The notes: generated by a model from the sequence alone, not told the origin. A DNA stretch of 64,000 bases from Prolixibacteraceae bacterium (GCA_947475715.1 CANJNY010000013.1:1-64000), one strand, 5' to 3'; numbered from the stretch's first letter, positions 53,744 to 63,790 are shown. Numbers and translations: made by a program.

Positions 53744-56575
53744 ATGAATCTTAATCTTATCAACTATATTTTTGCTCCGGGAGTCCTGTTTTTGATTTTG
53801 CTTACCCATAACCCGATCATGGCGACAGAATATGAAAATCCGGCAGTAAAAAACTTTTCAAAATCGGATTATAATGCAGACAATCAAAATTGGTCTGTTG
53901 CTGAAGACTCCATTGGAAACGTATATTTTGCAAATAATAAAGGGCTCCTTGAGTTCAACGGTATATCATGGAAGCTGTATCCCTCGCCCAAAGGAAATGT
54001 GATACGCTGTGTAGCTATCGGTCCCAACAACAGGATCTACACAAGTGGTTACCGGGAGTTGGGCTACTGGGAACGGAATCGCTCGGGGGAGCTGAATTAT
54101 ATTTCACTAAAAACCTATGCTGAAAAGAATTTTCTCGCCAACGAGGAGTTTTGGAAAATTATTCCGTTAGGTAATAAGGTCTATTTTCACTCTTTTGGGC
54201 AAATGACGATTTGGGATGGCAAGCAGACGATTCAAATCAGGTACCCCTTCTCAAATACCATGTATCAGATTAATGGAAAAATTATCATTGATCAAACCGA
54301 TGGTTTATATTCTGTTGAAAATGATCACATAGCACCCTTTCTTACAGGATCTTTTTTTAATCAGAAACAGATCAGGTTTTTCTTTCAGGATAAGGATAAA
54401 AAAATGGTTATCGGAACTTTCTCGGACGGAATTTTCAGTTATGACGGACTAAATTACAACGTTTTAAATCCTGAATGGAATCAATATTTCATAAGAAACA
54501 AGGTTAACCAGGCTGCAAGGTACGCAAATGGGAATATTATTATCGGCACTCACCTGAACGGGATTATTGCTTTTGACAACAAAGGGAAGGTGATTTTTAA
54601 GCTAAATACTCAAAATGGATTGCAAAATAATACCATATTAGGTCTGGCAATTGACAAAAACCAGAATATCTGGCAGGCTCTGGACAAAGGAATTGATTTT
54701 CTGACTTTTCGCAATAGGGGATCCTATGAACTGCATCCCGTAAAGGATATCGGGGCAGTCTATTGTGCTGCAATTCTAAACGGCAATATGTATCTTGGAA
54801 CGAATCAGGGATTATATTCAAAAAAGACAACCGATCCGGATGAGAATTTCAGGATCATTCCACAATCGGAAGGACAAGTATGGAGTTGCAATGTTTTCAA
54901 AGGAAAACTTCTTGCCGGACTGAATAACGGAACTTTTGTTGTAACAGAAAAGGGATTAAAAAAAATATCCGGTGTTAACGGAGTTTTTGCGATAACTCCA
55001 GACATAAAGATGCCGGGATTCCTGGTCCAATCCACCTATTCCGATATCGTCTCTATCGATTTCACCGCAAGCGAGCCCAAATGGTCGAAGAATCTTCGGA
55101 ATTTTAACGATCTGATACAGTTTATTGAGGTCGATCTCTATGGAAATATCTGGGCAGGTCATATGCACCGTGGAATTTACCGGCTCAAACTTTCGGAGAA
55201 GCGGGATGAGGTGGTTGAGACGACCTATTATGGCGAGAACTCCTCATTTAAAAAAGATCATGGTATTCATCCCTTTAAAATCGAAGACCGTATCGTTTTT
55301 ACAACAGGGGAAAATCTGTTTACTTATGATGAATTAAAGGATTCAATCGTTGATTACCATGATCTGAATAACCACCTGGGACCTTTTGCACATGCACACC
55401 GGATCTTTGGCGCCCCAAATCACCATTATTGGTTTGTAACCAATGAATCAATCGGATTATTTCAAATCAATGATAATTCGGTCCGATTAATCAAGACTTA
55501 CCCGTCGACACTCTTCCTGAACCAGATGATTGAGAATTTTGAAAGTATTATTCCCACCTCGGAGAATCAGGCCATCCTTTGCCTGGAGAATGGATACGCC
55601 ATGCTAAATGCCGGTCAGCCCGAATTCGAAACGCAGATTAAAAATAAGAACTTAACCTTAAGAGAATTCCTCTCAGTCGATCAACACGGCAACGTGGATA
55701 CACTCGCTGCGAAACATTCCACCTATACCTTAAAATTCAACCAAAGTAATGCACAAATAAAATTCTCATTTCCCCTGTTTACTACCGATAAAATTGTTTT
55801 TCAGGCTTTCCTTGAAGGAATTGATCCCACATGGCGACAACCGGTTTCCCTGCCCGCTTTTAAATTCGAACGGCTTCCTGAAGGGACTTACACCTTGCGG
55901 ATAAAAGCAATCGATCCATGGGGTTCGGAGAGTAAAACAAACGAGACCAAAATCGTTGTCCTTCCTGCCTGGTATCAAAGCACCTGGGCAAAGGCTGGAT
56001 ATTTGATTCTTTTTGTATTGCTTCTTTTGTCATTCCGCAGGAGGGTTATCATCCTTACCCGTCGCAAAGAGCAACGCAAAAGAGCAAATAAAGAGAAAGA
56101 ACTGATCCGCCTGCGAAACGAAAAGCTTCAGGATGAGATCTCATTTAAAAGCCAGGAACTTGCAAATTCAACCATGCTGATCATCAAAAAGAATGAGTTT
56201 TTGATCGATTTAAAACGTGACTTGAAGTTGCAGAAGAACCAACTCGAATCTCGCTTTCCGGATAAATACTACCTTCAGCTGGTAAAAAAAATCGATGAAA
56301 ATATTGCCAGTCATGATGATTGGAAAACCTTCGAAACGAACTTTGAAAGGGCACACGAAGAATTCATTAAGAAGTTAAAAGCCGGGTTTCCTAAACTTAC
56401 GCCACACGATCTTCGGTTATGTGCATACCTGCGAATGAATCTCTCATCGAAAGAGATTGCTCCCCTACTTGGAATCTCGGTACGCGGACTCGAAAACCAT
56501 CGTTACCGATTGCGAAAGAAAATGGAACTGGACGTGGATGCCAATCTCAATGAAGTAATGATGAACACCAATTAA
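53744..56575 (+). CDS. Y_Y_Y sensor with LuxR-type helix-turn-helix, polysaccharide-locus regulator
   Basis: A 943-residue membrane regulator. A signal segment (~8-27) precedes a long beta-propeller sensor region (~35-630, many repeats of DKNQNIWQALDKGI type). A Y_Y_Y-like domain follows (~640-735, including FAFKFERLPEGTYTLRIKAI-like blocks). A membrane segment lies at ~745-765, a coiled coil at ~765-840 (KEKELIRLRNEKLQDEISF), and a C-terminal LuxR/GerE-like helix-turn-helix at ~875-935 (LRMNLSSKEIAPLLGISVRG). No kinase or receiver domain is present, unlike hybrid two-component sensors. It probably senses a periplasmic oligosaccharide and binds DNA directly, divergent from susC. Confidence 0.9.
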   Translation: MNLNLINYIFAPGVLFLILLTHNPIMATEYENPAVKNFSKSDYNADNQNWSVAEDSIGNVYFANNKGLLEFNGISWKLYPSPKGNVIRCVAIGPNNRIYTSGYRELGYWERNRSGELNYISLKTYAEKNFLANEEFWKIIPLGNKVYFHSFGQMTIWDGKQTIQIRYPFSNTMYQINGKIIIDQTDGLYSVENDHIAPFLTGSFFNQKQIRFFFQDKDKKMVIGTFSDGIFSYDGLNYNVLNPEWNQYFIRNKVNQAARYANGNIIIGTHLNGIIAFDNKGKVIFKLNTQNGLQNNTILGLAIDKNQNIWQALDKGIDFLTFRNRGSYELHPVKDIGAVYCAAILNGNMYLGTNQGLYSKKTTDPDENFRIIPQSEGQVWSCNVFKGKLLAGLNNGTFVVTEKGLKKISGVNGVFAITPDIKMPGFLVQSTYSDIVSIDFTASEPKWSKNLRNFNDLIQFIEVDLYGNIWAGHMHRGIYRLKLSEKRDEVVETTYYGENSSFKKDHGIHPFKIEDRIVFTTGENLFTYDELKDSIVDYHDLNNHLGPFAHAHRIFGAPNHHYWFVTNESIGLFQINDNSVRLIKTYPSTLFLNQMIENFESIIPTSENQAILCLENGYAMLNAGQPEFETQIKNKNLTLREFLSVDQHGNVDTLAAKHSTYTLKFNQSNAQIKFSFPLFTTDKIVFQAFLEGIDPTWRQPVSLPAFKFERLPEGTYTLRIKAIDPWGSESKTNETKIVVLPAWYQSTWAKAGYLILFVLLLLSFRRRVIILTRRKEQRKRANKEKELIRLRNEKLQDEISFKSQELANSTMLIIKKNEFLIDLKRDLKLQKNQLESRFPDKYYLQLVKKIDENIASHDDWKTFETNFERAHEEFIKKLKAGFPKLTPHDLRLCAYLRMNLSSKEIAPLLGISVRGLENHRYRLRKKMELDVDANLNEVMMNTN

Positions 56576-56660
56576 CGGTAGATGGTTTAATGGTTAATGG
56601 TTAATTTACGAATATGAACCCGGGGGAATTTAACAACCTTCGGTATAAAACAGGTTTAAG

Positions 56661-58457
56661 TTAAGATTCTGATTCCGAGAATAACCTGGCCAGCAAGGTT
56701 GTATCATTTAACTCTTTCAACAACGATTCGATGGTTGATTTCGGAACTTTAAAGATGTCAAGCACCAATAATCCGTCGATGCAATCATTAAATTTAGGGT
56801 CCACATTAAAGGCTACTATTTTTGCATTCAAGCCCAGATATTTTTTCAACAAGACTGGTAATCCACTATTATACTGATCGATATCTCCGATAAACTTATC
56901 CAGCGAGTGCAAATCAGGGGTCATGTTTTCAAGTGCTGTATTCAGATGCTGATCATCAGTGGTTACTTTAAACTTGTTGCGGGGTTTTACAAAGGCAGCT
57001 CGTTTATAATCAAAGAAATTTGCCATTATATATTGAATTATCAACTCCTTTGATATCCCGGAATAGGTATTGCTGATACTGACCGGACCGATTAAATAAC
57101 GATATTCCGGATTTTTCAATAAAAAATAGAGAATCCCCTTCCAAAGCAAAAACAGAGGAAGCGGCTTCCGTTGATACTCCTTAACAATAAACGAACGTCC
57201 AAGTTCAAGAGATTGTTTTAAGGTATCGACAAATCCACGCTTCATTTTAAACAGGCTTTGCGTATAAAAACCTTTAATTCCGAATTGATCATAGATCTCA
57301 TTACCTTTACCAATACGATATCCACCAACAATCTGTTCTCCTTCATCATCCCAGATAATTAACTGGTCATAATAAAGGTCAAACTCGTCAACATCAGTTG
57401 GCTGATTAGTCCCCTCACCCACTTCGCGAAAAGTAATCTCCCTTAATCGACCCAGCTCATTCATAATAACAGGAATTCGGGAGGAGGGAACGCAGAATAC
57501 CGCATAATTCTTAATGGTGAACAGATGATGTGAACTGCGAAGGCTATTAATCTCATTAACAATCTGATCTGAAGACTGAGGTTCCACAATAGGTTGTGGC
57601 AAAGGCTGACTCTTTAGTGAATAATCAAAAAACCGTTTCACCTCGATGCCCGAATCCAGGCAGTAGGTCTTGGAGCGCAGGTAACGTCCAAGCTGGTGAA
57701 CATCGGCAAACTTGTCCTGATCTTTTACCGAAATCGGACTGCCAATCCTTATTTTAATCGTTTTGTTTTTCTTATTTAAAACTTCCGATGGAAGCTTTGC
57801 TGTCCTCAACGAGGGATGAATCCTTCCAAGAAGGTGAAAAAGCCGACTGTTGCTCCCGTGGAAATAGATCGGAACAATTGGAACATGTGCCTTTTTAATG
57901 AATCGCAGTGCAGAGATCAGCCATTCGCGGTCAGTAATGGTTTTGGAGCTATAACTCGTGGAAACTTCCCCCGCAGGAAAAAAGCTCAGCACACCACCAT
58001 TGTTCAGATGATCCAGGGCCGTTTTCAAACCACCGATACTCGAAGGTGCATTTGGCTGATTTTCGAACGGATTTACCGCCAGAAAATAATCGGAAATAGG
58101 CTCCACTTTCTTTAGAAGGAAATTGGCAATAACCTTATGATCCGGCCGCGCCAAAGAGAGCAACTTGATAAGTAAGATACCATCAATTCCACCATAGGGA
58201 TGATTCGAAACAGTTATAAAACTACCGTTGGCCGGAAGCTTTTTCAAATCCCTTTCATCAAACTCAAGGGTGACATTGAGGTATTTTAAAATGCCATCGA
58301 TGGATTCTATCCCCTTTTTATCACTGATATTATCGTATAATTTATTGATCTGATTAAATTGCAATAAGTGCATAAGTAAACGGGCAAAATATTCACCTCC
58401 CAAATATTGCATATAAGGACTAACCTTCAGTAGATCCTGTGGTTTGACTAGCTTCAT
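56661..58457 (-). CDS. OlsF-like bifunctional acyltransferase (amino-acid lipid synthesis)
   Basis: A 598-residue protein with two domains. Residues ~1-280 form an OlsA-like O-acyltransferase, with the NHPYGGIDG motif (His86, Asp92) and FPAGEVS (160-166). Residues ~290-598 form an OlsB-like N-acyltransferase of the hemolysin/GNAT type, with QIVGGYRIGKG and LGRSFIVKEYQRKPLP. Together these two reactions build ornithine or glycine lipids; in this phylum single fused enzymes are known (OlsF type), while others use two genes. Which amino acid is used cannot be read from the sequence. A -7 box lies at 58481-58488. Confidence 0.85.
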   Translation of the reverse strand: MKLVKPQDLLKVSPYMQYLGGEYFARLLMHLLQFNQINKLYDNISDKKGIESIDGILKYLNVTLEFDERDLKKLPANGSFITVSNHPYGGIDGILLIKLLSLARPDHKVIANFLLKKVEPISDYFLAVNPFENQPNAPSSIGGLKTALDHLNNGGVLSFFPAGEVSTSYSSKTITDREWLISALRFIKKAHVPIVPIYFHGSNSRLFHLLGRIHPSLRTAKLPSEVLNKKNKTIKIRIGSPISVKDQDKFADVHQLGRYLRSKTYCLDSGIEVKRFFDYSLKSQPLPQPIVEPQSSDQIVNEINSLRSSHHLFTIKNYAVFCVPSSRIPVIMNELGRLREITFREVGEGTNQPTDVDEFDLYYDQLIIWDDEGEQIVGGYRIGKGNEIYDQFGIKGFYTQSLFKMKRGFVDTLKQSLELGRSFIVKEYQRKPLPLFLLWKGILYFLLKNPEYRYLIGPVSISNTYSGISKELIIQYIMANFFDYKRAAFVKPRNKFKVTTDDQHLNTALENMTPDLHSLDKFIGDIDQYNSGLPVLLKKYLGLNAKIVAFNVDPKFNDCIDGLLVLDIFKVPKSTIESLLKELNDTTLLARLFSESES

Positions 58458-58480
58458 TTAGTTTTTAATGTATCAAGGTT

Positions 58481-58488
58481 CAAAAATA
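58481..58488 (-). promoter_or_regulatory. -7 box candidate for the OlsF-like gene
   Basis: TATTTTTG on the minus strand, 24 bp before the start at 58457, matches TAnnTTTG. No well-spaced -33 element was found. Confidence 0.35.
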
Positions 58489-58606
58489 GAAAAATGGAGT
58501 AATAAAACACTATTTTCAATTTATTTTAATGTTGAAATATTGCTATTGATCAATCTTTTTGAACAAGATGAGCCTCCTGTTGTTGTAATCACAAACAGTT
58601 ATCAGG

Positions 58607-59404
58607 ATGAAAGGAATATTTCAATCAATTGCAAAGGGAATAATGGTTATGGCATGCTGCGCTATTTTTTCTTGCTTTAATTCGGCATCGGCTCAACCCA
58701 ACACTACAAATAAAAAAAATAAAAAAATTTTATTCGTAGTAACCAGTCACGATAAATTGGGAAACACAGGCAAAAACACAGGATATTCATTAACCGAAGT
58801 TGCAGGATGCTGGAATCCACTTTTCGATTCAGGATACGAGATTGATTTTGTCAGTCCTCAAGGGGGTAAAGCACCACTTGACAATTACGGTGTTGATTTG
58901 GAAAATGCGGACAACAAGAAATTTTGGAATAATTCGATCTATCGCGCCAGGATCGAAAATACATTGAAACCTTCTGAAGTGAATATTGAAGATTATTTAG
59001 CAATTTATTATGCGGGAGGACACGGAGCAATGTGGGATTTTGCAGATAATAAGGAATTAGCCAACATCGCTTCCAGGATATATGAGAGAAAGGGTGTGGT
59101 AAGTTCGGTCTGTCACGGTGCAGCCGGATTATTAAATATCACCCTGAATAATGGCACTTTTTTAGTGAAGGATAAAAAGGTAAATAGTTTTACGAATAAA
59201 GAGGAAAATGCTATTCATTTACAGGATGTTGTACCATTTTTATTAGAAACGGAATTAGTTCATAAAGGGGGTATTTTTGAGAAGTCAGGGAATTGGCAAA
59301 ATCACGTCGTAACAGATCAACGAGTTGTGACAGGACAAAATCCTGCTTCTGCCAAGAGTGTTGGATACGCAATTTTAAAACTATTAAAAACCGATTTGGA
59401 ATAA
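58607..59404 (+). CDS. DJ-1/PfpI family protein (type 1 glutamine amidotransferase-like), exported
   Basis: A 265-residue protein of the Hsp31/DJ-1 group. The signal segment (~8-29) is followed by the core fold: ILFVVTSHDKLG, EVAGCWNPLFDSGYEIDFVSP split here as EVAGCWNPLFDSG and YEIDFVSPQGG, YYAGGHGAMWDF, and the catalytic elbow VSSVCHGAAGL with Cys169 and His170. Relatives are glyoxalase III or chaperone-like enzymes acting on dicarbonyls. The signal includes a Cys at ~23 (FSC), which could be a lipid anchor. It is transcribed alone, 149 bp after the divergent OlsF-like gene. Confidence 0.85.
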   Translation: MKGIFQSIAKGIMVMACCAIFSCFNSASAQPNTTNKKNKKILFVVTSHDKLGNTGKNTGYSLTEVAGCWNPLFDSGYEIDFVSPQGGKAPLDNYGVDLENADNKKFWNNSIYRARIENTLKPSEVNIEDYLAIYYAGGHGAMWDFADNKELANIASRIYERKGVVSSVCHGAAGLLNITLNNGTFLVKDKKVNSFTNKEENAIHLQDVVPFLLETELVHKGGIFEKSGNWQNHVVTDQRVVTGQNPASAKSVGYAILKLLKTDLE

Positions 59405-59470
59405 CAGCCACTAACGTTGAAATTGAATAAATTTCCTCAGACTGTTTAAATTATGTAATTTAGCCAATTG

Positions 59471-61315
59471 ATGAAAGATTTGGAAAAATATAGACCCGGC
59501 AGGTGGCTTCCCACCACGGCAAAAGAGATTGAAGCCTTAGGCTGGGATCAGCCCGATGTAATCCTGTTCTCAGGTGATGCGTATGTTGATCATCCCTCAT
59601 TTGGTGCTGCAGTGATTGGCAGGATCATGGAACGTGAAGGATTAAAGGTAGCCATAATTCCCCAACCTAACTGGCAGGATGACTTACGTGACTTTAAAAA
59701 GCTGGGGAAACCCAAGCTCTTCTTTGCCATTACAGCCGGTTGTATGGATTCGATGGTGAATCATTACACAGCAAACAAACGGAAGCGTTCAAATGATGCC
59801 TACACACCAGATGGACGCCCTGGTGCCCGCCCCGATTACGCCTCGGTGGTCTATTCAAATATCCTGAAGAAAATCTATCCCGATATGCCCGTTCTGATCG
59901 GAGGTATTGAGGCCTCTCTTCGCCGGGTTACCCACTACGACTATTGGTCTGATCAGCTCAAACCATCCATTCTGGTAGATACAAAGGCCGATTTGCTGGT
60001 CTATGGAATGGGTGAAAAATCGATCGTCGAATTTATTCAGAAACTGAAGGGTGGTAAACCATTTAACGAAATTACTGACGTTCCGCAAACCGCATTTATT
60101 GTAGATAAAACTGCAAAATATAAGACAAATAAGGAATGGGAAGAGCTCGAACTAAATTCGCATGAAGCCTGTTTGAAGGAAAAAATAAATTACGCTAAAA
60201 ATTTCCGCCATATCGAAGAGGAGTCAAATAAGATGGCTTCACGCAAGTTAATTCAGGCATATAAGGATAAGCAGATCATTATTAATCCATCGTATCCGCT
60301 ATTGACAACAAGTGAATTAGATAGTTACTACACCCTTCCATTTACCAGAACTCCTCATCCCCGCTATAAAAACAAGGGGCCCATACCGGCTTACGAAATG
60401 ATCCGTCATTCGGTAAATACCCATCGTGGTTGTTTTGGTGGCTGTACTTTCTGTACAATTTCGGCCCATCAGGGTAAGTTTATTGCTTCCCGCTCGGAAG
60501 AGTCGGTACTGGCAGAGGTGAAGGAAGTGACTCAGATGGATGATTTCAAGGGATATATCTCTGATATTGGCGGACCTTCGGCCAATATGTACAAAATGGA
60601 AGGGAAGCATCTGGTAATGTGTCAGGCATGCCGGCGTCCATCGTGTATTTTCCCCGATGTTTGTTCCAATCTCGATACCGACCACCGTGGGATGACCTCC
60701 CTTTACCGGAAGGTCTCGGCCGTTCCGGGGGTGAAAAAAGCATTTGTAAGTAGTGGCATCCGGTATGATATTATTTTTCACAAGACCCGGGATGAGAAAA
60801 TAAACAAGGGAAATGAAGAATATCTGGAGAATGTTATCATAAACCATGTTCCGGGCAGATTGAAAGTTGCCCCGGAGCATACCGCAGATAAAGTGCTCGA
60901 TATCATGCGGAAACCATCATTTAATATCTTTTTTAAACTGAAAAGTTTTTTTGATAAGGTAAACGCAGCAAACGGACTAAGACAGCAACTAATCCCCTAT
61001 TTTATTTCAAGTCATCCGGGAAGTACCAATGCCGAGATGGCAGAACTGGCAGCCGAAACCAAAGGGCTCGATTTCAAACTTGAGCAGGTTCAGGATTTCA
61101 CCCCGACACCCATGACACTGGCCACGGTTATTTATTATTCAGGATATCACCCATATACGCTCGAGAAAATCAGCACGGCAAGGGAGGCAAACAAGAAACT
61201 CACGCAACGAAAATTCTTCTTCTGGTACAAACCCGAAAATCGCAGTGAGTTGATTGGAGAATTAAGAAAGATGAACCGGCCGGATCTGGAGAAGAAGTTA
61301 TTTGGGAAGAAATAA
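59471..61315 (+). CDS. ygiQ: YgiQ family radical SAM protein
   Basis: A 614-residue radical SAM protein of the YgiQ family. I start at ATG 59471, one codon after an in-frame TTG. An N-terminal B12-binding-like domain is followed by the radical SAM core, with the iron-sulfur motif CFGGCTFC (Cys321, Cys325, Cys328), DISDIGGPSAN-like residues (GYISDIGGPSANMYKM), and a C-terminal helical region ending KKLFGKK. The substrate of the family is unknown despite wide distribution. It is single, with a strong terminator just after it at 61373-61410. Confidence 0.93.
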   Translation: MKDLEKYRPGRWLPTTAKEIEALGWDQPDVILFSGDAYVDHPSFGAAVIGRIMEREGLKVAIIPQPNWQDDLRDFKKLGKPKLFFAITAGCMDSMVNHYTANKRKRSNDAYTPDGRPGARPDYASVVYSNILKKIYPDMPVLIGGIEASLRRVTHYDYWSDQLKPSILVDTKADLLVYGMGEKSIVEFIQKLKGGKPFNEITDVPQTAFIVDKTAKYKTNKEWEELELNSHEACLKEKINYAKNFRHIEEESNKMASRKLIQAYKDKQIIINPSYPLLTTSELDSYYTLPFTRTPHPRYKNKGPIPAYEMIRHSVNTHRGCFGGCTFCTISAHQGKFIASRSEESVLAEVKEVTQMDDFKGYISDIGGPSANMYKMEGKHLVMCQACRRPSCIFPDVCSNLDTDHRGMTSLYRKVSAVPGVKKAFVSSGIRYDIIFHKTRDEKINKGNEEYLENVIINHVPGRLKVAPEHTADKVLDIMRKPSFNIFFKLKSFFDKVNAANGLRQQLIPYFISSHPGSTNAEMAELAAETKGLDFKLEQVQDFTPTPMTLATVIYYSGYHPYTLEKISTAREANKKLTQRKFFFWYKPENRSELIGELRKMNRPDLEKKLFGKK

Positions 61316-61372
61316 GTCAGTGGGTTTTATCCCTTCCACTCTGGGACTTGTGGAGAAATGGTTGATCGCCTA

Positions 61373-61410
61373 TTTTCTACCCATCCGCGATCTGGCGGAT
61401 GGGTAGAAAA
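61373..61410. terminator. Perfect 16-bp stem terminator between convergent genes
   Basis: TTTTCTACCCATCCGC and GCGGATGGGTAGAAAA flank a GATCTG loop, with T and A tracts on the outside. It lies between ygiQ (plus) and the CorC/HlyC-type gene (minus) and can stop transcription from both sides. Confidence 0.85.
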
Positions 61411-61482
61411 ACAGCGTTGAATGAAACTGATAATCCGGGAACGGACAAAATAGTAAAAACTCAGGATTTAATTCGTCAAAAA

Positions 61483-62781
61483 TCAAGCATGCTGATTCAT
61501 ATCAACCAGTTGAGCCAGTATGATCGAGTTCTTATGTCTTTTGATAATCGTAAATTCGTAATCATCAAAACTGACTTTCTCATTCATATTCGGAATTCTG
61601 CCCAATTTAAGAATCAGGTAGCCGGCAAGCGTTTCATATTCCTCATTGACAGTTAACGGATGAGGGAGCAATTCGTTAATATCATCGAGTGAGGCAGAGG
61701 CCAGGACTATATAGCTGTTCTCCCCTTTTTTTTCAACAAAGGGGAGTTCATTATCGTACTCATCCTGAATTTCACCAACCAATTCCTCAAGGATATCTTC
61801 CATTGTTACAATCCCCTGAGTACCTCCATATTCATCAACGACGATTGCAATTTGCTGATGCTTACTCTGAAACTCTTTAAGGAGCTGAGCGATATATTTT
61901 GTCTCAGGGACTATCAATATCGAACGCATTATAGAGGATATCTTAATTGGCTCATTTTTTTGGAGTTTAATCAGGATATCCTTCAAATAGACAACACCCA
62001 CAATATTGTCGAGCGATTCGGCATAGCATGGAATCCGTGAATAGTTCTCTTCAATCAGCCTGTCGACCATAGTGAGTTGAAAATCTTCTACATCAATGGC
62101 CATCACCTGAGTTCTTGGAATCATAATTTGTTTGGCAATACGCTCTGAAAATTCAAAGGCATTTTTGATGATATCATAGTCAGCCTGTTCGATCTCACCG
62201 CTCTCCTTACCCTGTTTAACCAGATATTTCAGCTCATCACTACTGTGGATGTCCTGCCCCACAACATTGGGGATGCCGATAGCTTTTAAAACCAGATTTG
62301 CAGTCCCATTCAACAAATAGATAAATGGCCGGAAAATAAAGAAGAAGAATTGGAGAGGTAAGGCAATTACCATCACCGTTCGCTGGGACCGTTGAATGGC
62401 AATTGATTTTGGTGCCAGCTCTCCAAAAATAATATGCAATACTGTAATAATCAAAAATGCAACCGGAAGGGCCACATGATGAGCTACTTCAGGTTCCATC
62501 TGAACTCCCATCGCAGTCATTAAATTTAAGATTATTTTAGCCACTACAGGTTCACCGATCCATCCAAGACCAAGACTTGCCAATGTAATTCCAAGCTGTG
62601 TAGCGGCAAGGTATCTGTCAAGTTGCGAAACAATTCGCTTTGCAACAATCGCAAAATGATTCCCACCCTTTACCTTCAACTCGAGCTGTGAGGCTCTTAC
62701 CTTGACAATCGCAAATTCTGCTGCGACGAAAAATCCATTGAAAAAAACCAGTAAAAATGTGATCAGTAGGTCTGTGAGCAT
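61483..62781 (-). CDS. CorC/HlyC family (CNNM-like) transporter
   Basis: A 432-residue membrane protein. A DUF21/CNNM membrane domain (~1-190, four helices) is followed by a CBS-domain pair (~205-330, MIPRTQVMAIDVEDF and YLKDILIKLQ). A CorC_HlyC domain closes the protein (~345-430, YIVLASASLDDINELL). Homologues are linked to magnesium or cobalt transport and, in HlyC relatives, to haemolysis. A -7 box lies at 62805-62812. The next gene on the same strand is a DUF2721 protein beyond a 207-bp gap. Confidence 0.92.
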   Translation of the reverse strand: MLTDLLITFLLVFFNGFFVAAEFAIVKVRASQLELKVKGGNHFAIVAKRIVSQLDRYLAATQLGITLASLGLGWIGEPVVAKIILNLMTAMGVQMEPEVAHHVALPVAFLIITVLHIIFGELAPKSIAIQRSQRTVMVIALPLQFFFFIFRPFIYLLNGTANLVLKAIGIPNVVGQDIHSSDELKYLVKQGKESGEIEQADYDIIKNAFEFSERIAKQIMIPRTQVMAIDVEDFQLTMVDRLIEENYSRIPCYAESLDNIVGVVYLKDILIKLQKNEPIKISSIMRSILIVPETKYIAQLLKEFQSKHQQIAIVVDEYGGTQGIVTMEDILEELVGEIQDEYDNELPFVEKKGENSYIVLASASLDDINELLPHPLTVNEEYETLAGYLILKLGRIPNMNEKVSFDDYEFTIIKRHKNSIILAQLVDMNQHA

Positions 62782-62804
62782 CTGTTTTGTATTATACTAA
62801 TTCA

Positions 62805-62812
62805 CAAATATA
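62805..62812 (-). promoter_or_regulatory. -7 box candidate for the CorC/HlyC-type gene
   Basis: TATATTTG on the minus strand, 24 bp before the start, matches TAnnTTTG. A TTG at 62837-62835 lies 22 bp further upstream as a weak -33 element. Confidence 0.4.
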
Positions 62813-62988
62813 GGTAATTTGAAGATTTAATCCCCAATATTTATCAGACATAGATCGTATTGGAACAGCAATAAAGTGGTGCAAACGCATCATAATCATC
62901 TAAAAAGAGAATAATTCACCTCAAATTATATTCCTATATTTTAATATCCTTAACCACAAATCTATAACAGAACAGGCAACAACCGTGA

Positions 62989-63396
62989 CTATCCGTGTCT
63001 GTTGACCTCCATATCGCCAAGATGAAGGTTCAGTGCCTTGACCGAAATATGGATTTCGAGAATAGAAATCCCCAAGGATGCAATCAGCAGAAGAAGTGCA
63101 ACTCCAAATGTCCAAATGGCAGGAATCTGACTTCCAATAAAAATCAGAAACATCGTTAAAACACAAAGGAAGAGACTTGAAACGCCAAGAATCTGCATAT
63201 ACTTGGTTAAATAGAGCCGCTTCCTTAAGTTTGCAATCTGTCCAAGTAAAACCTCATTGGGGTTTACCTTAAATTTCTCATGAAGCGTCCTGATCAGGGT
63301 GGCATAACTCATAAAACGGTTGGTATAGGCCAGCATAATCAACGAAATCGCTGAAAACAGCAACGCAGGAGTGGTAAGGGTGATTTGTTCGTTCAT
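62989..63396 (-). CDS. DUF2721 membrane protein
   Basis: A 135-residue membrane protein with about three hydrophobic segments (residues ~8-27, ~68-87 and ~92-114) and a polar loop containing TNRFMSYATLIRTLHEK. It matches the small DUF2721 family, whose members have no established role. The gene is flanked by the CorC/HlyC-type gene downstream and by the small muconolactone-isomerase-like gene upstream, all on the minus strand. Confidence 0.75.
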   Translation of the reverse strand: MNEQITLTTPALLFSAISLIMLAYTNRFMSYATLIRTLHEKFKVNPNEVLLGQIANLRKRLYLTKYMQILGVSSLFLCVLTMFLIFIGSQIPAIWTFGVALLLLIASLGISILEIHISVKALNLHLGDMEVNRHG

Positions 63397-63468
63397 TACG
63401 TTTGGCAGCTTGCTGTTCGGTTTTTTTCTTCAAAAACTGACACCAGGCTGCTGTTATTATAGCTAGTG

Positions 63469-63741
63469 TTATTGATTAATACTGTTAGTCACCCTCACAG
63501 GAATAATTTCAATTTTCATATAAGGGTAATATGGCAAAGTTGAAAGTTTTGAATGCACATCCTCAGAATCAGTCGCCATAATTACAATAAAAATACCAGA
63601 CATATCAAGTTTAATAAAGTTATCTACAATAGTCCCATTTTGTTCCAACTCTTTTACAACCTCCTGTTCTCTTGGGAGTAGTTTCATTCTTGTTTCGTTG
63701 TCCAATCCTTCTAATTGGATATTAAGCATGAATTTTTTCAT
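63469..63741 (-). CDS. Small muconolactone-isomerase-like (ferredoxin-fold) protein
   Basis: A 90-residue cytosolic protein with the beta-alpha-beta layout of dimeric alpha/beta-barrel proteins similar to muconolactone delta-isomerase. Recognisable features are MKKFMLNIQLEGLDNE, LLPREQEVVKELEQNG, IFIVIMATDSEDVHSKL, and LPYYPYMKIEIIPV. No catabolic cluster surrounds it, so a true isomerase role is unlikely; it may be a general ligand-binding or monooxygenase-like protein. It is followed by the DUF2721 gene. Confidence 0.6.
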   Translation of the reverse strand: MKKFMLNIQLEGLDNETRMKLLPREQEVVKELEQNGTIVDNFIKLDMSGIFIVIMATDSEDVHSKLSTLPYYPYMKIEIIPVRVTNSINQ

Positions 63742-63790
63742 TTCTTTAGTCTTTTGTGTTTAATTAAAAGTGTTAGATCAAGACTTTCAT

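Noticed and set aside
62782-62988. Small gene between the CorC/HlyC-type gene and the DUF2721 gene
   Set aside because: Only AT-rich sequence and a frame that overlaps the DUF2721 gene out of phase; no start context or family similarity.
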